The notes under the pieces were generated by a model. It ran no database searches, had not been told where the DNA came from, and saw only the letters and a program-made list of their open reading frames with translations. A stretch of 64,000 nt of DNA. It comes from Paenibacillus sp. HB172176 (GTDB taxonomy: Bacteria > Bacillota > Bacilli > Paenibacillales > Paenibacillaceae). Positions 16,658-25,758 of this stretch are shown here, piece after piece; the stretch's first letter is position 1; every line of letters starts with the position of its first letter. The stretch lies in NCBI RefSeq assembly GCF_011947265.1, contig NZ_JAATHD010000024.1, forward strand, positions 1 to 64,000, read 5' to 3'. The position numbers and the translations under genes are program-made.

Positions 16658-17584
16658 ATGGATCTGGAGGGGCTTCGTTCGTTCGTTATGATTGCGAAGG
16701 AGAAGAGCATTTCGAAGGCGGCTCAGATCCTTCATGTCACGCAACCAACACTCAGCGCCAGAATTCGCAAGCTGGAAGAAGGCATGGGCGTTAAATTGCT
16801 CGAGCGAAATTGGGAAGGGGTCAAGGTGACGGAGCAAGGCCATTATTTTCTGTATTACGCGCTTCAGATGGTCAGCCAATTGAACAATGCATCGGCTATG
16901 CTGAATAAATCCGACATGAAGAAGTTCGAACAGTCGTTGGAGGAAGTGACGCGAATGGATCGGTTGGTTATTGGTCTCGATACAGGCTTGTCGGGGGTGT
17001 TCATGAACCCGCTTGCGTCTGAGCTTCGGAAAATGCGTCCTGATTTGAAATGCAAATATGTCTCGCGACCGTCCATCATGCTTGTTGATCTGATTGATTA
17101 CGGCGTTATTGATATAGGTCTCTTCTATGACGTGGTGGATTGCAGCCATTTGCGGCATGTGCATGTGATGGATGATGAGTGGGTGCTTCTGTGTTCGGAG
17201 GAGCATTATGGAAATGTTGGCGAAGGGGCGGATTTCATTGATTTGCTCAAGAATGAAATGTTCGTGCTGTTCGAGAATCCTGTCGCGACTTATGTGACTG
17301 TATGGGAAATTCTGCTGGGGTTGTTCGGTTCAATTCCGAATAAATTTCAAATCGTGGACAGCTGCGATATGATGCTTGGCGTTGTGGCGAATGGACAGGG
17401 ATACACCTTCGTTCCGAGATGCTACATCCCACAGCTGTACCTGGACGGATTTCCGATACGCGCCATTCCCTACGGGGAAACATTGCCGAAATTGCCCATT
17501 TTGATGGCTTATTCGAAATCGCTGCAGCTCGATGTACCGATCGAACAATTGACGAAGAATCTGGCTTGTGCAATCTCATCTTGA
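16658..17584 (+). CDS. LysR family transcriptional regulator
   Basis: A regulator of about 308 residues with the N-terminal winged helix of the LysR family (MDLEGLRSFVMIAKEKSISKAAQILHVTQPTLSARIRKLE) and a C-terminal periplasmic-binding-like effector domain. ATG 16658 matches the usual LysR start, with AAGGCGGGG upstream; 16631 or 16652 are possible. It lies between an isochorismatase-type hydrolase and an amidase with its ABC importer, and a shared inverted repeat occurs in both promoter regions. I infer it controls all of them, probably in response to an amide or ureide. Confidence 0.9.
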   Translation: MDLEGLRSFVMIAKEKSISKAAQILHVTQPTLSARIRKLEEGMGVKLLERNWEGVKVTEQGHYFLYYALQMVSQLNNASAMLNKSDMKKFEQSLEEVTRMDRLVIGLDTGLSGVFMNPLASELRKMRPDLKCKYVSRPSIMLVDLIDYGVIDIGLFYDVVDCSHLRHVHVMDDEWVLLCSEEHYGNVGEGADFIDLLKNEMFVLFENPVATYVTVWEILLGLFGSIPNKFQIVDSCDMMLGVVANGQGYTFVPRCYIPQLYLDGFPIRAIPYGETLPKLPILMAYSKSLQLDVPIEQLTKNLACAISS

Positions 17585-17638
17585 CGGGATAATATAGGAT
17601 TGGTTTGGTCCATTGATATAGAGGAAAACGAAAAGAGG

Positions 17639-17676
17639 AAGCCCTCTTCGCGCGGCTCATGCGAGGAGGGCTTTTT
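17639..17676. terminator. Bidirectional terminator between lysR and the amidase partner gene
   Basis: AGCCCTCTTCGC and GCGAGGAGGGCT form a 12-bp stem with one G-T pair, followed by TTTTT on the + strand and preceded by an A-rich run that serves the minus strand. It separates two convergent transcripts. Confidence 0.85.
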
Positions 17677-17695
17677 GTCTGGCTGTTGAGAGCGG

Positions 17696-17890
17696 TCAGT
17701 CAATCGATTTCCATAGGGGGAGTATCGGCGGCTCAATGCCTGCTACATTAATAGCATACAGTCCGCTGAGCGCCGTGAGCATCGGCAAGACAGTGCCGGA
17801 GAATGCTTGCAGCTTCTCCTCGCTAAGCGGAGCGCCGTAGATTACTTGCAGCAACTGCGTATTCTTATCAGTCATTTGGTTGTTATTCAT
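17696..17890 (-). CDS. Small GatC/AtzG-like partner of the amidase
   Basis: A 64-residue protein is encoded 48 bp downstream of the amidase on the same strand, with GGAGG before the ATG at 17890. The pattern (helical TQLLQVIYGAPLSEEKLQAF, helical VLPMLTALSGLYAI, then VAGIEPPILP) resembles GatC and AtzG. Those small subunits wrap around GatA- or AtzE-type amidases through a C-terminal Pro-rich tail. I infer an obligate two-subunit amidase. Short length makes the homology tentative, but position, size and tail all fit. Confidence 0.65.
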   Translation of the reverse strand: MNNNQMTDKNTQLLQVIYGAPLSEEKLQAFSGTVLPMLTALSGLYAINVAGIEPPILPLWKSID

Positions 17891-17938
17891 GAAAGGGACC
17901 TCCTTATGTGGATAAAATGCCATTCCTGTGATTCGCAC

Positions 17939-19330
17939 CTAGAGAACGGGATGCTGCTTATGCCATTCTGTGCTGAGCTCATAAGCGTGGCCTATGCCCA
18001 GCACTTCATCCTCGGCGAACGGCTTGCCGATAATTTGCATGCTGATCGGCATGTTGTTGGAATCGAAGCCGCAAGGCAAGGCTAGACTCGGCAAACCGGT
18101 GACATTCGTTGGCATCGTCAGCTCGGCGAGTCTCATGCCGACGGCTGCATTCGTAATGAGCGGCGCCGTAATGGGGAGGGTTGGCGTAACCAGGACATCG
18201 ACGGATTCGAAAGCGTCCAGGAATTCTCTTTGAAGCAGCTTGCGCGCGCGCTGCGCTTGCAGATACTGTACGGCGGAAGACAGACGGCCGGCTTCGATCA
18301 TCCCGAGCACATCCGGACCGTACAGCTCGGGATGCTTGCGGTACCACTCGTCGTGGATGGAGGCGACTTCTCCGAGACAGATCCCCATCGAGATCGCATG
18401 GACGTCCTTCAACAAAGGAATGTTCACTTCAATGATCTCGGCGCCAAGCCGACGCAAGTCGTCAAGCGCCTTCTTGAGAGCAGAGTCGATCTCACCGTCG
18501 ATATTGTCGTAATAGTACGGGGTTGGAACGCCGATTTTTACGCCCTTTAAGTCTAGACGAAGCTTGCCAGTGAAGTCTGGCACAGGAATATTAACCGAAG
18601 CCTCGTCCTTCGGATCATAGCCGGCCATGGCCTGCAGGCATAATGCCGCATCTTTAACGGTTCGAGTCAAGGGGCCGCCGTGGTCGAGAGACCACGCCAG
18701 CGGGAAAATGCCATGACGGCTTACGCGTCCGTAAGTCGGCTTCATCCCGACGATGCCGCAAGCGGCGGCGGGGATGCGGATGGAGCCGCCCGTATCGGTG
18801 CCCGTGCCCATGAAGGCAAGGCCGGCCGCTACGGCGGAGCCGGAGCCTCCGCTCGAGCCGCCCGGTGATTTCTCCAGGTCCCATGGATTGTGGCATGGTT
18901 TGAAATGAGGGCTGTTCGTCATCGCTCCGGCGGCAAATTCATGTGTCTGGACTTTGCCGAGCATGATGGTACCGGCATCGGATAATTGCGACACGGCAGT
19001 CGCGTCATAATCCGGGATGTGATTCTCGAGAATTTTGGAGCAAACGGTTGTCCGAACGCCCTTGGTATAATAAATATCCTTGTGGACGATGGGGATGCCG
19101 TGAAGCGCGCCTCGATAACGGCCGTTCATGATATCTTGCTCGGCCTGCCTGGCTTGCGCCAAGGCGGTTTCATTCGTAATTGTGATGAAGGCGTTCAGCT
19201 TGGGGTTCAGTTGTTCGATTCGATTCAGCGCATCCATAGTCAGCTCGACCGGGGAAAGCTGGCGGGACTTCAGTAGCTCGGCGACCTCATCAATCGTGGC
19301 AAATGCGAATTCCTGATTCAAGGTGGACAT
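17939..19330 (-). CDS. Amidase (amidase signature family, GatA/AtzE-like)
   Basis: A 463-residue amidase-signature enzyme. The Ser-cisSer-Lys triad is present: Lys84 (IVHKDIYY), the cis-Ser in SPGGSSGGSGSAVAAG (159/160) and nucleophile Ser183 in GTGTDTGGSIRIPAA. No signal peptide is seen, so it is cytoplasmic. It is followed by a small GatC/AtzG-like gene and is divergent from a five-gene oligopeptide-type ABC importer, with LysR-type operators between. This fits import and hydrolysis of an amide, such as a carboxy-biuret-like or peptide-like compound. The Gln-tRNA amidotransferase role is unlikely because no gatB is nearby. Confidence 0.9.
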   Translation of the reverse strand: MSTLNQEFAFATIDEVAELLKSRQLSPVELTMDALNRIEQLNPKLNAFITITNETALAQARQAEQDIMNGRYRGALHGIPIVHKDIYYTKGVRTTVCSKILENHIPDYDATAVSQLSDAGTIMLGKVQTHEFAAGAMTNSPHFKPCHNPWDLEKSPGGSSGGSGSAVAAGLAFMGTGTDTGGSIRIPAAACGIVGMKPTYGRVSRHGIFPLAWSLDHGGPLTRTVKDAALCLQAMAGYDPKDEASVNIPVPDFTGKLRLDLKGVKIGVPTPYYYDNIDGEIDSALKKALDDLRRLGAEIIEVNIPLLKDVHAISMGICLGEVASIHDEWYRKHPELYGPDVLGMIEAGRLSSAVQYLQAQRARKLLQREFLDAFESVDVLVTPTLPITAPLITNAAVGMRLAELTMPTNVTGLPSLALPCGFDSNNMPISMQIIGKPFAEDEVLGIGHAYELSTEWHKQHPVL

Positions 19331-19444
19331 GTTCTTACCTCTCTTTCATGAATATAGGATGAATTGCGGTAAAGGCGGATGACATGATTGCTGCTCGCCA
19401 TTTCCTGAATAAAACCGAACGAATTCTGATGGGCGGTTATTCAT

Positions 19445-19461
19445 TGTTAAGAAATATAACA
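19445..19461. promoter_or_regulatory. LysR operator copy 2 (TGTTA-N7-TAACA)
   Basis: This has the same inverted repeat and spacing as the copy upstream of the isochorismatase gene. It is located in the divergent promoter region between the amidase and the ABC importer. Confidence 0.6.
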
Positions 19462-19527
19462 CTAATTGAACTGAATTCAAGGGAATGAAGGTATAGAATG
19501 TTTCGATATCCTTAAATTCAAAATTTA

Positions 19528-19544
19528 TGTTAGGATATGTGACA
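19528..19544. promoter_or_regulatory. LysR operator copy 3 (TGTTA-N7-TGACA)
   Basis: One mismatch from copies 1 and 2, same N7 spacing, 85 bp upstream of the first ABC gene. It lies closer to the importer than copy 2, so the two copies may serve opposite promoters. Confidence 0.5.
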
Positions 19545-19628
19545 TATAAGCTCCGGGCAGAGTCGCAAACCTTCGGGATTGCGATCATCAGGGGCATGAG
19601 CCTGAAATTTGCAGAGGGAGGGATTGTG

Positions 19629-20606
19629 ATGGAGAAGCTGCTGGAGATCGAAGAATTGGTAACATCATTCTCGACGAAGAAGGGAATGGTCGATGCGGTA
19701 AGGAGCGTCAATCTGCAAGTGAGGAAGGGGAAGACGCTCGTCATTCTTGGCGAATCGGGATCCGGCAAAAGCGTGATGCTCAAGTCCATCTTGCGATTAA
19801 CGCCGCAAGGTTCGCGATTATCCGGCGAAATCCGCTTCAAAGGAGAGAACCTGCTCCAGTATTCCGCGAAAGCGATGGAGCAGATTCGAGGGAATCGGAT
19901 CGCGATGATTTTCCAGGACGCCTTATCGGCTCTGGATCCCTTGTATCGAGTAGGTTCGCAGCTCAAAGAAACGATCATGGCGCATCAGAAGGTCAGCAAG
20001 CGCGAAGCCATGGATAGAGTTGTCGAATTATTCAGAAAAGTTGGCATTCCATCTCCCCAAGAGCGTATCCGATCGTTTCCCCATGAGATGAGCGGGGGAA
20101 TGAGACAACGTGCGGTAATCGCGATGGCGCTGGGCTGCAATCCCGAGCTGCTGCTTGCGGATGAGCCGACCACTGCGCTGGATGTGACCATACAAGCGCA
20201 GATTCTGCGGTTGTTCAAGGATCTGCAAGCGGAATTCGGCATGTCGATCGTGCTTGTCACTCACGATATCGGAGTGGCGGCGGAGATGGCTGATGATATT
20301 GCCGTTATGTATGCGGGCAAGATCGTTGAATACGGACGGGCGGAGGAAGTGCTCGCTAAGCCTTCCCATCCATATACCGCCGGCCTGATCGCGGCTACGC
20401 CGCAGAGCAAGATGAAGGGAAGATTGACCACCATCCCCGGTCAGCCGCCGCTTATCGCGAACATGCCTTCGGGATGCGCATTCGCTCAGCGTTGCTCCTC
20501 GGCAGAGGAGCGCTGCGGAGAGAGTCAACCGGAATTCGTACGTACAGGAGCATCGCAGCATGCGGCTTGCTGCCTGCTGAACAAGCAGGAACGAATCGCG
20601 CAATAG
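19629..20606 (+). CDS. Oligopeptide-type ABC transporter ATP-binding protein (OppD/DppD-like)
   Basis: The 325-residue ATPase has Walker A GESGSGKS, signature MSGGMRQR and Walker B LLLADEPTTALD. The C-terminal oligopeptide-transporter extension has its Cys-rich end (GCAFAQRCSSAEERC), which in DppD homologues can carry an Fe-S cluster. ATG 19629 has GGGAGGGATTGTG upstream; the frame is open further upstream without support. It is the first gene of an importer operon (ATPase, binding protein, two permeases, second ATPase), divergent from the amidase. Confidence 0.9.
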   Translation: MEKLLEIEELVTSFSTKKGMVDAVRSVNLQVRKGKTLVILGESGSGKSVMLKSILRLTPQGSRLSGEIRFKGENLLQYSAKAMEQIRGNRIAMIFQDALSALDPLYRVGSQLKETIMAHQKVSKREAMDRVVELFRKVGIPSPQERIRSFPHEMSGGMRQRAVIAMALGCNPELLLADEPTTALDVTIQAQILRLFKDLQAEFGMSIVLVTHDIGVAAEMADDIAVMYAGKIVEYGRAEEVLAKPSHPYTAGLIAATPQSKMKGRLTTIPGQPPLIANMPSGCAFAQRCSSAEERCGESQPEFVRTGASQHAACCLLNKQERIAQ

Positions 20607-20646
20607 AAAGAGAAACATCATAGCAATCATAATTGGAGGGGTCAGG

Positions 20647-22260
20647 ATGATACGATACTCGAAACCGCTAAAGCTGAAATTGTTCCTTCTTATGTTCGTC
20701 TGCATCGCTCTAGTAGCCAGCGCTTGTCAGAACAAGAATGGAGGTGCGGCCGCTTCAGGCGGAAACGACACGCTCATTATCGGTATGTCGGCGGCCAATA
20801 TTCCAGTGCCGGATACGATGCCGACGGAAGGTTATGAAGGGATGCGGTTCGTCGGCTTTCAAATTTATGACGCTCTGGTCAAGTGGGATTTAACGCAGGG
20901 GGAGAAGCCTGCGGAGCTGGCTCCGGGCCTTGCGGAATCCTGGGAGCATTCCGAATCCGATCCGAATTTGTGGACCTTCCATCTTCGTCAAGGCGTCAGC
21001 TTCCATGACGGAACGCCGTTCAATGCGGATGCGGTCGTCTTCGCCCTGGATCGCATCATGAAGCCGGATTCCGAATATTACAACGCGCAGATGGCGGGAT
21101 CGACAGGCAGCTCGCTCCGGTATATTGCCGAATATGCCAAGGTTGACGATTATACGCTGACGATGACGACCACCGAGCCGTACAGCTTCCTGCTCTACGA
21201 TCTCGCCAGTGTTTTGATTGCCAGTCCGGAAGCCATTAAGAGCGGCGGAGATACGTACACGAATCACCCGGTCGGAACCGGACCGTTCAAATTCGTCAGC
21301 CAGAAGCTCGGCCAAGAGATGGTCATGGAGAAGAATGAGGATTACTGGGGCAATGTCCCCCAGCTCGGCAAGATCGTTCTGCGGCCAATCAGCGATCCTT
21401 CGGCGCGACTTGCGGCGCTGCAATCCGGAGAGGTCAATTGGGTGGAGATTCCTCCCACTGAATCGATTGAGCTTCTGAAGAAGGACGGCTATCAGGTTCT
21501 GACGAATCCTTATCCGCACATCTGGCCTTATGTGCTCAATACATCGAGCGGACCTTGGAGCAACAAGCTGGTTCGTCAGGCGGCCAACTATGCGATCGAC
21601 AGGGAAGGCATGAGCAATGATTTGCTTAGCGGCGCCGCGATTCCTTCCACGCAGCTGATGTATGAAAGGCATGTCTGGTATAACGACGAAGCCGAGCCGT
21701 ACTCTTACGATCCGGAGAAAGCGAAGCAACTGCTGGCGGAAGCGGGATATCCGGACGGCTTCTCCACAACATTCATGGTGCCGACAAGCGGCTCGGGCAA
21801 CATGTGGCCGATTCAGATGAATGAATATGTGCAGAAGAACCTGAAGGCGGTAGGCATTGACGTGAAGCTGGAGTCCATTGAATGGCAGTCGCTGCTTACC
21901 CAGTATCTGCAAGGCTTCCCGACCGACAAGGAGCTTGGGGCGATCAATATTTCCCTGCCGACGATTGCGCCGAATACGTTCACGAATTTCTTCTCGAAGG
22001 CAGCCCAATTCCCGAATGGCATTAATATTGGCGGTTATTCGAACCCTGAGCTAGACGCGCTGCTGTCCAAGGCGAGCGCAAGCTTCGACCAGGCGGAGCA
22101 GGATCAATTGCTGAAAGAGGCTTCGGCCATTATTGCGGATGACGCGCCTTGGCTGTTCGTTGTTCATGATCTCAACCTTCGAGCGCTTTCACCTTCCATT
22201 AAAGGGTTTGTTCAACCGCAATCCTGGTTCGCGGATCTAACGACCATATCCATCGAATAA
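20647..22260 (+). CDS. ABC transporter substrate-binding lipoprotein (SBP family 5)
   Basis: A 537-residue extracytoplasmic solute-binding protein with a lipoprotein signal peptide ending VASAC (Cys27). The body matches the peptide/nickel-binding family 5, with WTFHLRQGVSFHDGTPF and PVGTGPFKF near the hinge regions. TTGGAGGGGTCAGG precedes the ATG. In this context it probably captures a short peptide or amide compound for hydrolysis by the neighbouring amidase; the ligand is inferred. Confidence 0.9.
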   Translation: MIRYSKPLKLKLFLLMFVCIALVASACQNKNGGAAASGGNDTLIIGMSAANIPVPDTMPTEGYEGMRFVGFQIYDALVKWDLTQGEKPAELAPGLAESWEHSESDPNLWTFHLRQGVSFHDGTPFNADAVVFALDRIMKPDSEYYNAQMAGSTGSSLRYIAEYAKVDDYTLTMTTTEPYSFLLYDLASVLIASPEAIKSGGDTYTNHPVGTGPFKFVSQKLGQEMVMEKNEDYWGNVPQLGKIVLRPISDPSARLAALQSGEVNWVEIPPTESIELLKKDGYQVLTNPYPHIWPYVLNTSSGPWSNKLVRQAANYAIDREGMSNDLLSGAAIPSTQLMYERHVWYNDEAEPYSYDPEKAKQLLAEAGYPDGFSTTFMVPTSGSGNMWPIQMNEYVQKNLKAVGIDVKLESIEWQSLLTQYLQGFPTDKELGAINISLPTIAPNTFTNFFSKAAQFPNGINIGGYSNPELDALLSKASASFDQAEQDQLLKEASAIIADDAPWLFVVHDLNLRALSPSIKGFVQPQSWFADLTTISIE

Positions 22261-22276
22261 GAGGAGGCTGGCGCGG

Positions 22277-23221
22277 ATGATATCCTTTATAGGCAAACGA
22301 CTAATTTTATTTATCCCCACGCTTCTCGGAGTTTCGTTAATCGTATTCCTCATGCTGCAGATGGTGCCGGGCGACCCGGTCAACTCGATCGTGTCTTCCG
22401 ACGCGACCGAGGAGGAGCGCGCGTTGGTCGCTCATGAGCTAGGACTTGATAAGCCCATTTACTTGCAGTTTGTATATTGGCTGGGTCATATGCTGCAGGG
22501 AGATATGGGCAATTCCATTATCAAAAGGCTGCCCGTTAGCGATTTGCTGCTCCCCGCCGTGTGGAACACGATGATTCTGGCCCTTGCTTCAGCGGCTGTT
22601 TCATTCGGATTGGGTCTCTTGATCGGCGTATACAGCGCCTATCGCCCGAAGTCCGTTATTGCTTCCCTCTTCAATGTCTCCAGTCTTGCCGGAATCGGGA
22701 TGCCGAACTTCTGGGTCGCGCTAATTCTCATCGGCATCTTCTCGGTTAGTCTAGGCTGGCTCCCTTCATCGGGGATGACGGGAGTGGGAGGAGGAGGGCC
22801 GCTGGATTTGCTGAAGCATCTTATCTTGCCTACCTTGGCGGCTTCCTTGACGACGCTCGGCGTAATGACGCGAATGGTGCGCAGCACGATTTCCGGTTTG
22901 CTTCAGCAGGATTTCGTGTTTGCCCTTCAAGCGAAAGGCGCCGGGTCCGGCTCGATTCTCCGCCATGTACTGAAGAATGGCATGCCGACCATCCTGACGG
23001 TTGCCGGATTGCAGTTCGGCTATTTGATCGGCGGGTCGGTGTTGGTCGAGACGGTGTTCGCTTGGCCCGGCATCGGGCAACTGATCTACCAGGCAATCGG
23101 CCAGAGAGATTTCCCGATCGTACAGTCGGGCGTGCTTGTTGTGGCGATCACCTTTGTCCTGATTAATCTGATTGTCGATGCCTTGCATGCCCTGCTCGAT
23201 CCCCGAGTCAGACATTCTTGA
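22277..23221 (+). CDS. ABC transporter permease (DppB-like)
   Basis: This 314-residue inner-membrane subunit has six predicted helices and begins with the DppB pattern (MISFIGKRLILFIPTLLGVSLIVF, then MVPGDPV). The EAA-type loop is near residues 220-235 (ALQAKGAGSGSILRHVLKN). GAGGAGG lies before the ATG, 16 bp after the binding-protein stop. Confidence 0.9.
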   Translation: MISFIGKRLILFIPTLLGVSLIVFLMLQMVPGDPVNSIVSSDATEEERALVAHELGLDKPIYLQFVYWLGHMLQGDMGNSIIKRLPVSDLLLPAVWNTMILALASAAVSFGLGLLIGVYSAYRPKSVIASLFNVSSLAGIGMPNFWVALILIGIFSVSLGWLPSSGMTGVGGGGPLDLLKHLILPTLAASLTTLGVMTRMVRSTISGLLQQDFVFALQAKGAGSGSILRHVLKNGMPTILTVAGLQFGYLIGGSVLVETVFAWPGIGQLIYQAIGQRDFPIVQSGVLVVAITFVLINLIVDALHALLDPRVRHS

Positions 23222-23234
23222 GAGGAGTGGCCTT

Positions 23235-24131
23235 ATGGAATCCAATGTTCAAGCGATGAAGGAGCCCGTCGTCTGGGCCGGGAAGTCGAAGGAACCGTCC
23301 AGAACGGCAGAGCTTTGGAACGCCTTTCTTCGGAGGAAAACGGCTGTCGCGGCTTCTGTCATTCTGCTGATTATCGTGCTGAGCTGTCTCGCGGCTCCGC
23401 TGCTCACAGCGTATGATCCCTATGAAGGGGAGGTGAGCGAACGGCTGCTGCCTATCGGCTCGCCAAGCCACTTGCTTGGCACGGACGAGCAAGGGCGCGA
23501 TTTGTTGTCACGCATTTTGTATGGCGGCCGGTACAGCCTTTTGTCCGGAATCGCTCCGATTCTCATGGCCGTCGTTATCGGCGGCGGACTCGGGATTATT
23601 GCGGGATATTTTAAAGGCATTCTGAATACGGTCATTATGCGTTCGCTCGATATTGTCTATTCGTTCCCGGCGATTCTGCTCGCCATCGGCATTTCCGCTT
23701 CCCTAGGACCGGGCATGAGCAACATTATCATCTCGGCAACGATTGTCTTCATTCCGCCGATTGCCAGAATCGCGGAGACGGCGGTGAAGGAAGTCGGCAA
23801 GGAGGAATATATTGAAGCCGCGGTATCCAGCGGCGCAAGCTCCGGGTTGATCATCCGCTTCCATATTATCAAGAACATCTTCAATCGCTTATTCGTGTAC
23901 AGCACGACGCAGATCGGCATTTGTCTGATTCTGGCCTCGGGTCTTAGCTTTCTTGGTCTGGGCGTTGCGCCTCCGACGCCGGAATGGGGCTTTATGCTGA
24001 ACAACCTGAAGCAGGTAATCTTCATTGATCCAATCGTGACGATCGTGCCCGGTTTATTCATCTTTCTGACCTCTCTATCAATGAATGTGTTTTCCGACGC
24101 GCTATCGGATGTGCTGGACAGCAAAGGATAA
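23235..24131 (+). CDS. ABC transporter permease (DppC-like)
   Basis: This 298-residue second permease has the DppC N-terminal segment (WNAFLRRKTAVAASVILLI), HLLGTDEQGRDLLSRILYGGR and the EAA loop EYIEAAVSSGASSGLIIRFH. ATG 23235 has GAGGAG about seven bases upstream. It starts 13 bp after the first permease. Confidence 0.9.
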   Translation: MESNVQAMKEPVVWAGKSKEPSRTAELWNAFLRRKTAVAASVILLIIVLSCLAAPLLTAYDPYEGEVSERLLPIGSPSHLLGTDEQGRDLLSRILYGGRYSLLSGIAPILMAVVIGGGLGIIAGYFKGILNTVIMRSLDIVYSFPAILLAIGISASLGPGMSNIIISATIVFIPPIARIAETAVKEVGKEEYIEAAVSSGASSGLIIRFHIIKNIFNRLFVYSTTQIGICLILASGLSFLGLGVAPPTPEWGFMLNNLKQVIFIDPIVTIVPGLFIFLTSLSMNVFSDALSDVLDSKG

Positions 24132-24144
24132 GGGGGGATACACG

Positions 24145-25158
24145 ATGGAGCCGATCTTAGAGGTGAATCATATTTCGAAAACTTTTCCGGTGAAGAATAT
24201 GCTCGGCAGAAGAAAGGGCGGCGTGTCTGCGGTCGATAATGTTTCTTTCACGCTGCAACGCAAGGGCACGCTCGGCATCGTGGGCGAATCGGGCTGCGGC
24301 AAATCGACTTTGGCAAGGCTGGTCATGCGACTGATCGAGCCTGACGCGGGGGAGGTGCTGTACCGTGAATCGGACTTGATGCAACTGAGCAAGAAGGACA
24401 TGCTCGGCATGCGGAGGAACATCCAGATGGTGTTCCAGAATCCCTACTCCTCTCTCAATCCGAAGCTGACGGTGCTGGATAATGTCGCCTTCTCCTTATG
24501 GGCGAATGCGCAGTCGCAAGCGGAAGCAAGAGCGCAGGCGGGCAAGTTCCTGGATGCTGTGGGCTTGCCGAAATCCTATGCCGCGAAGCTTCCCCATCAT
24601 TTAAGCGGCGGTCAGCGTCAAAGGGTGGCAATCGCGAGGGCTCTCGTACTGAATCCGGAGATCGTGATTGCCGATGAGGCCGTGTCCGCATTGGACAAAT
24701 CGGTGCAGGCGCAGGTCTTGAATTTGTTCCAGGATTTGAAGGACGAGTTCGAGCTTTCGCTTATCTTCATCTCGCATGATCTGCATGTGGTGGAATATAT
24801 GAGCGATGAAGTGATGGTGATGTACCTGGGAAGAGTGGTGGAGCGCGGACCGAAATCGAGAGTGTTCTCGCAGCCTGTTCATCCCTACACCCAGGCTTTA
24901 CTGAAATCCGCTCCGTCGATGGATGTCCACTCCCGCATGATGGAGGAGGTTGTTCCGCTGAAGGGCGAGCTGCCAAGCCCGCTACATCCGCCATCCGGCT
25001 GCCGTTTCCGTACGAGATGCCTCTTTGCGGAAGAGCGATGCGGGCTGGCGTCTCCCCCGATGGTTGAAGCGGCGCCCGGACATGAGGCGGCATGCTTCCT
25101 CGTTAAGCCGAATCAAGGGGAAATCGACGAAGTACCGAATTCTAGCGGCCGCCGTTGA
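24145..25158 (+). CDS. Oligopeptide-type ABC transporter ATP-binding protein (OppF-like)
   Basis: A 337-residue ATPase with Walker A GESGCGKS, signature LSGGQRQR and Walker B IVIADEAVSALD. The C-terminal oligopeptide domain ends in a Cys motif (CRFRTRCLFAEERC). In Walker B the usual DEP is DEA, which still keeps the catalytic Glu. GGGGGG lies before ATG 24145. Last gene of the importer operon; an intergenic repeat begins at its stop codon. Confidence 0.9.
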   Translation: MEPILEVNHISKTFPVKNMLGRRKGGVSAVDNVSFTLQRKGTLGIVGESGCGKSTLARLVMRLIEPDAGEVLYRESDLMQLSKKDMLGMRRNIQMVFQNPYSSLNPKLTVLDNVAFSLWANAQSQAEARAQAGKFLDAVGLPKSYAAKLPHHLSGGQRQRVAIARALVLNPEIVIADEAVSALDKSVQAQVLNLFQDLKDEFELSLIFISHDLHVVEYMSDEVMVMYLGRVVERGPKSRVFSQPVHPYTQALLKSAPSMDVHSRMMEEVVPLKGELPSPLHPPSGCRFRTRCLFAEERCGLASPPMVEAAPGHEAACFLVKPNQGEIDEVPNSSGRR

Positions 25159-25276
25159 CCGTTAGAAGCGATTTTTACTCGTTTCTGATTTTTAACGGAC
25201 ACAAGTGGCCGCTAGAGGGGAAAACAGTGGAATAATCAGCTATTTCCGTCTCTAACGGCCACCCGCGACCGTTACA
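25159..25276. repeat. Intergenic repeat of the TAACGG family
   Basis: Right after the oppF-like stop, GACCGTTA, TAACGGACAC, TCTAACGGCC and GACCGTTA occur as mixed direct and inverted copies, with AATCAGCTATTTCC between them. The same family lies before pspA and near 60.4-60.7 kb. Confidence 0.6.
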
Positions 25277-25758
25277 TTCTGTGAATCCTTTAATACGCCG
25301 CGTAATGGACATGGATGACCTTTATAATCACTTCTGAACTTTTCCGGCTCGCAGTCATTCGAACGCATTCACGGATTCAAGAACACGAGGAGTTGCAGAA
25401 GCGCCATCTCTCATGCTCATCTTTACGAGGTGAAGGTGCAAAACAAAATGTGGCTATCAAGATAGCTCAGAAAGAAGCTGAGAAGAATCTAACGAAGACT
25501 CACAGCGTTAAACTCTCTGTATCGACTGCTCCACGAATCTAACGAAGATTCATATTGCTATTGCAACAAGGGAAGGCATTTTGAAGCTCAGAAACGGTAA
25601 ATAAGCTTATAGATATTCGTTAGAGTTCTAATCATGAAGAAAAAGGACATATAGCGCTATGAGGTTTCGTTAGCCATCCGAACTCATCAAAGGATGTGGA
25701 ATCTGAGCTAACTTGAGAGCCATAAAACAAAACAACAAATAGAAGGGCGATGGGATGT
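25277..25758. other. Long intergenic spacer before the carbon-nitrogen hydrolase
   Basis: No credible gene. The stretch has two direct copies of GAATCTAACGAAGA (about 25486 and 25535) and two opposite copies (TTCGTTAG, about 25618 and 25664), a second repeat type. A 75-codon + strand ORF at 25315 resembles nothing and has no ribosome site. Confidence 0.5.

Noticed and set aside
17939..19330. Glutamyl-tRNA(Gln) amidotransferase subunit A
   Set aside because: No gatB or canonical gatC is adjacent, and the context is an ABC importer with a LysR operator.
25315..25542. 75-codon ORF in the spacer before the carbon-nitrogen hydrolase
   Set aside because: No ribosome site, no family, and it overlaps repeat sequence.
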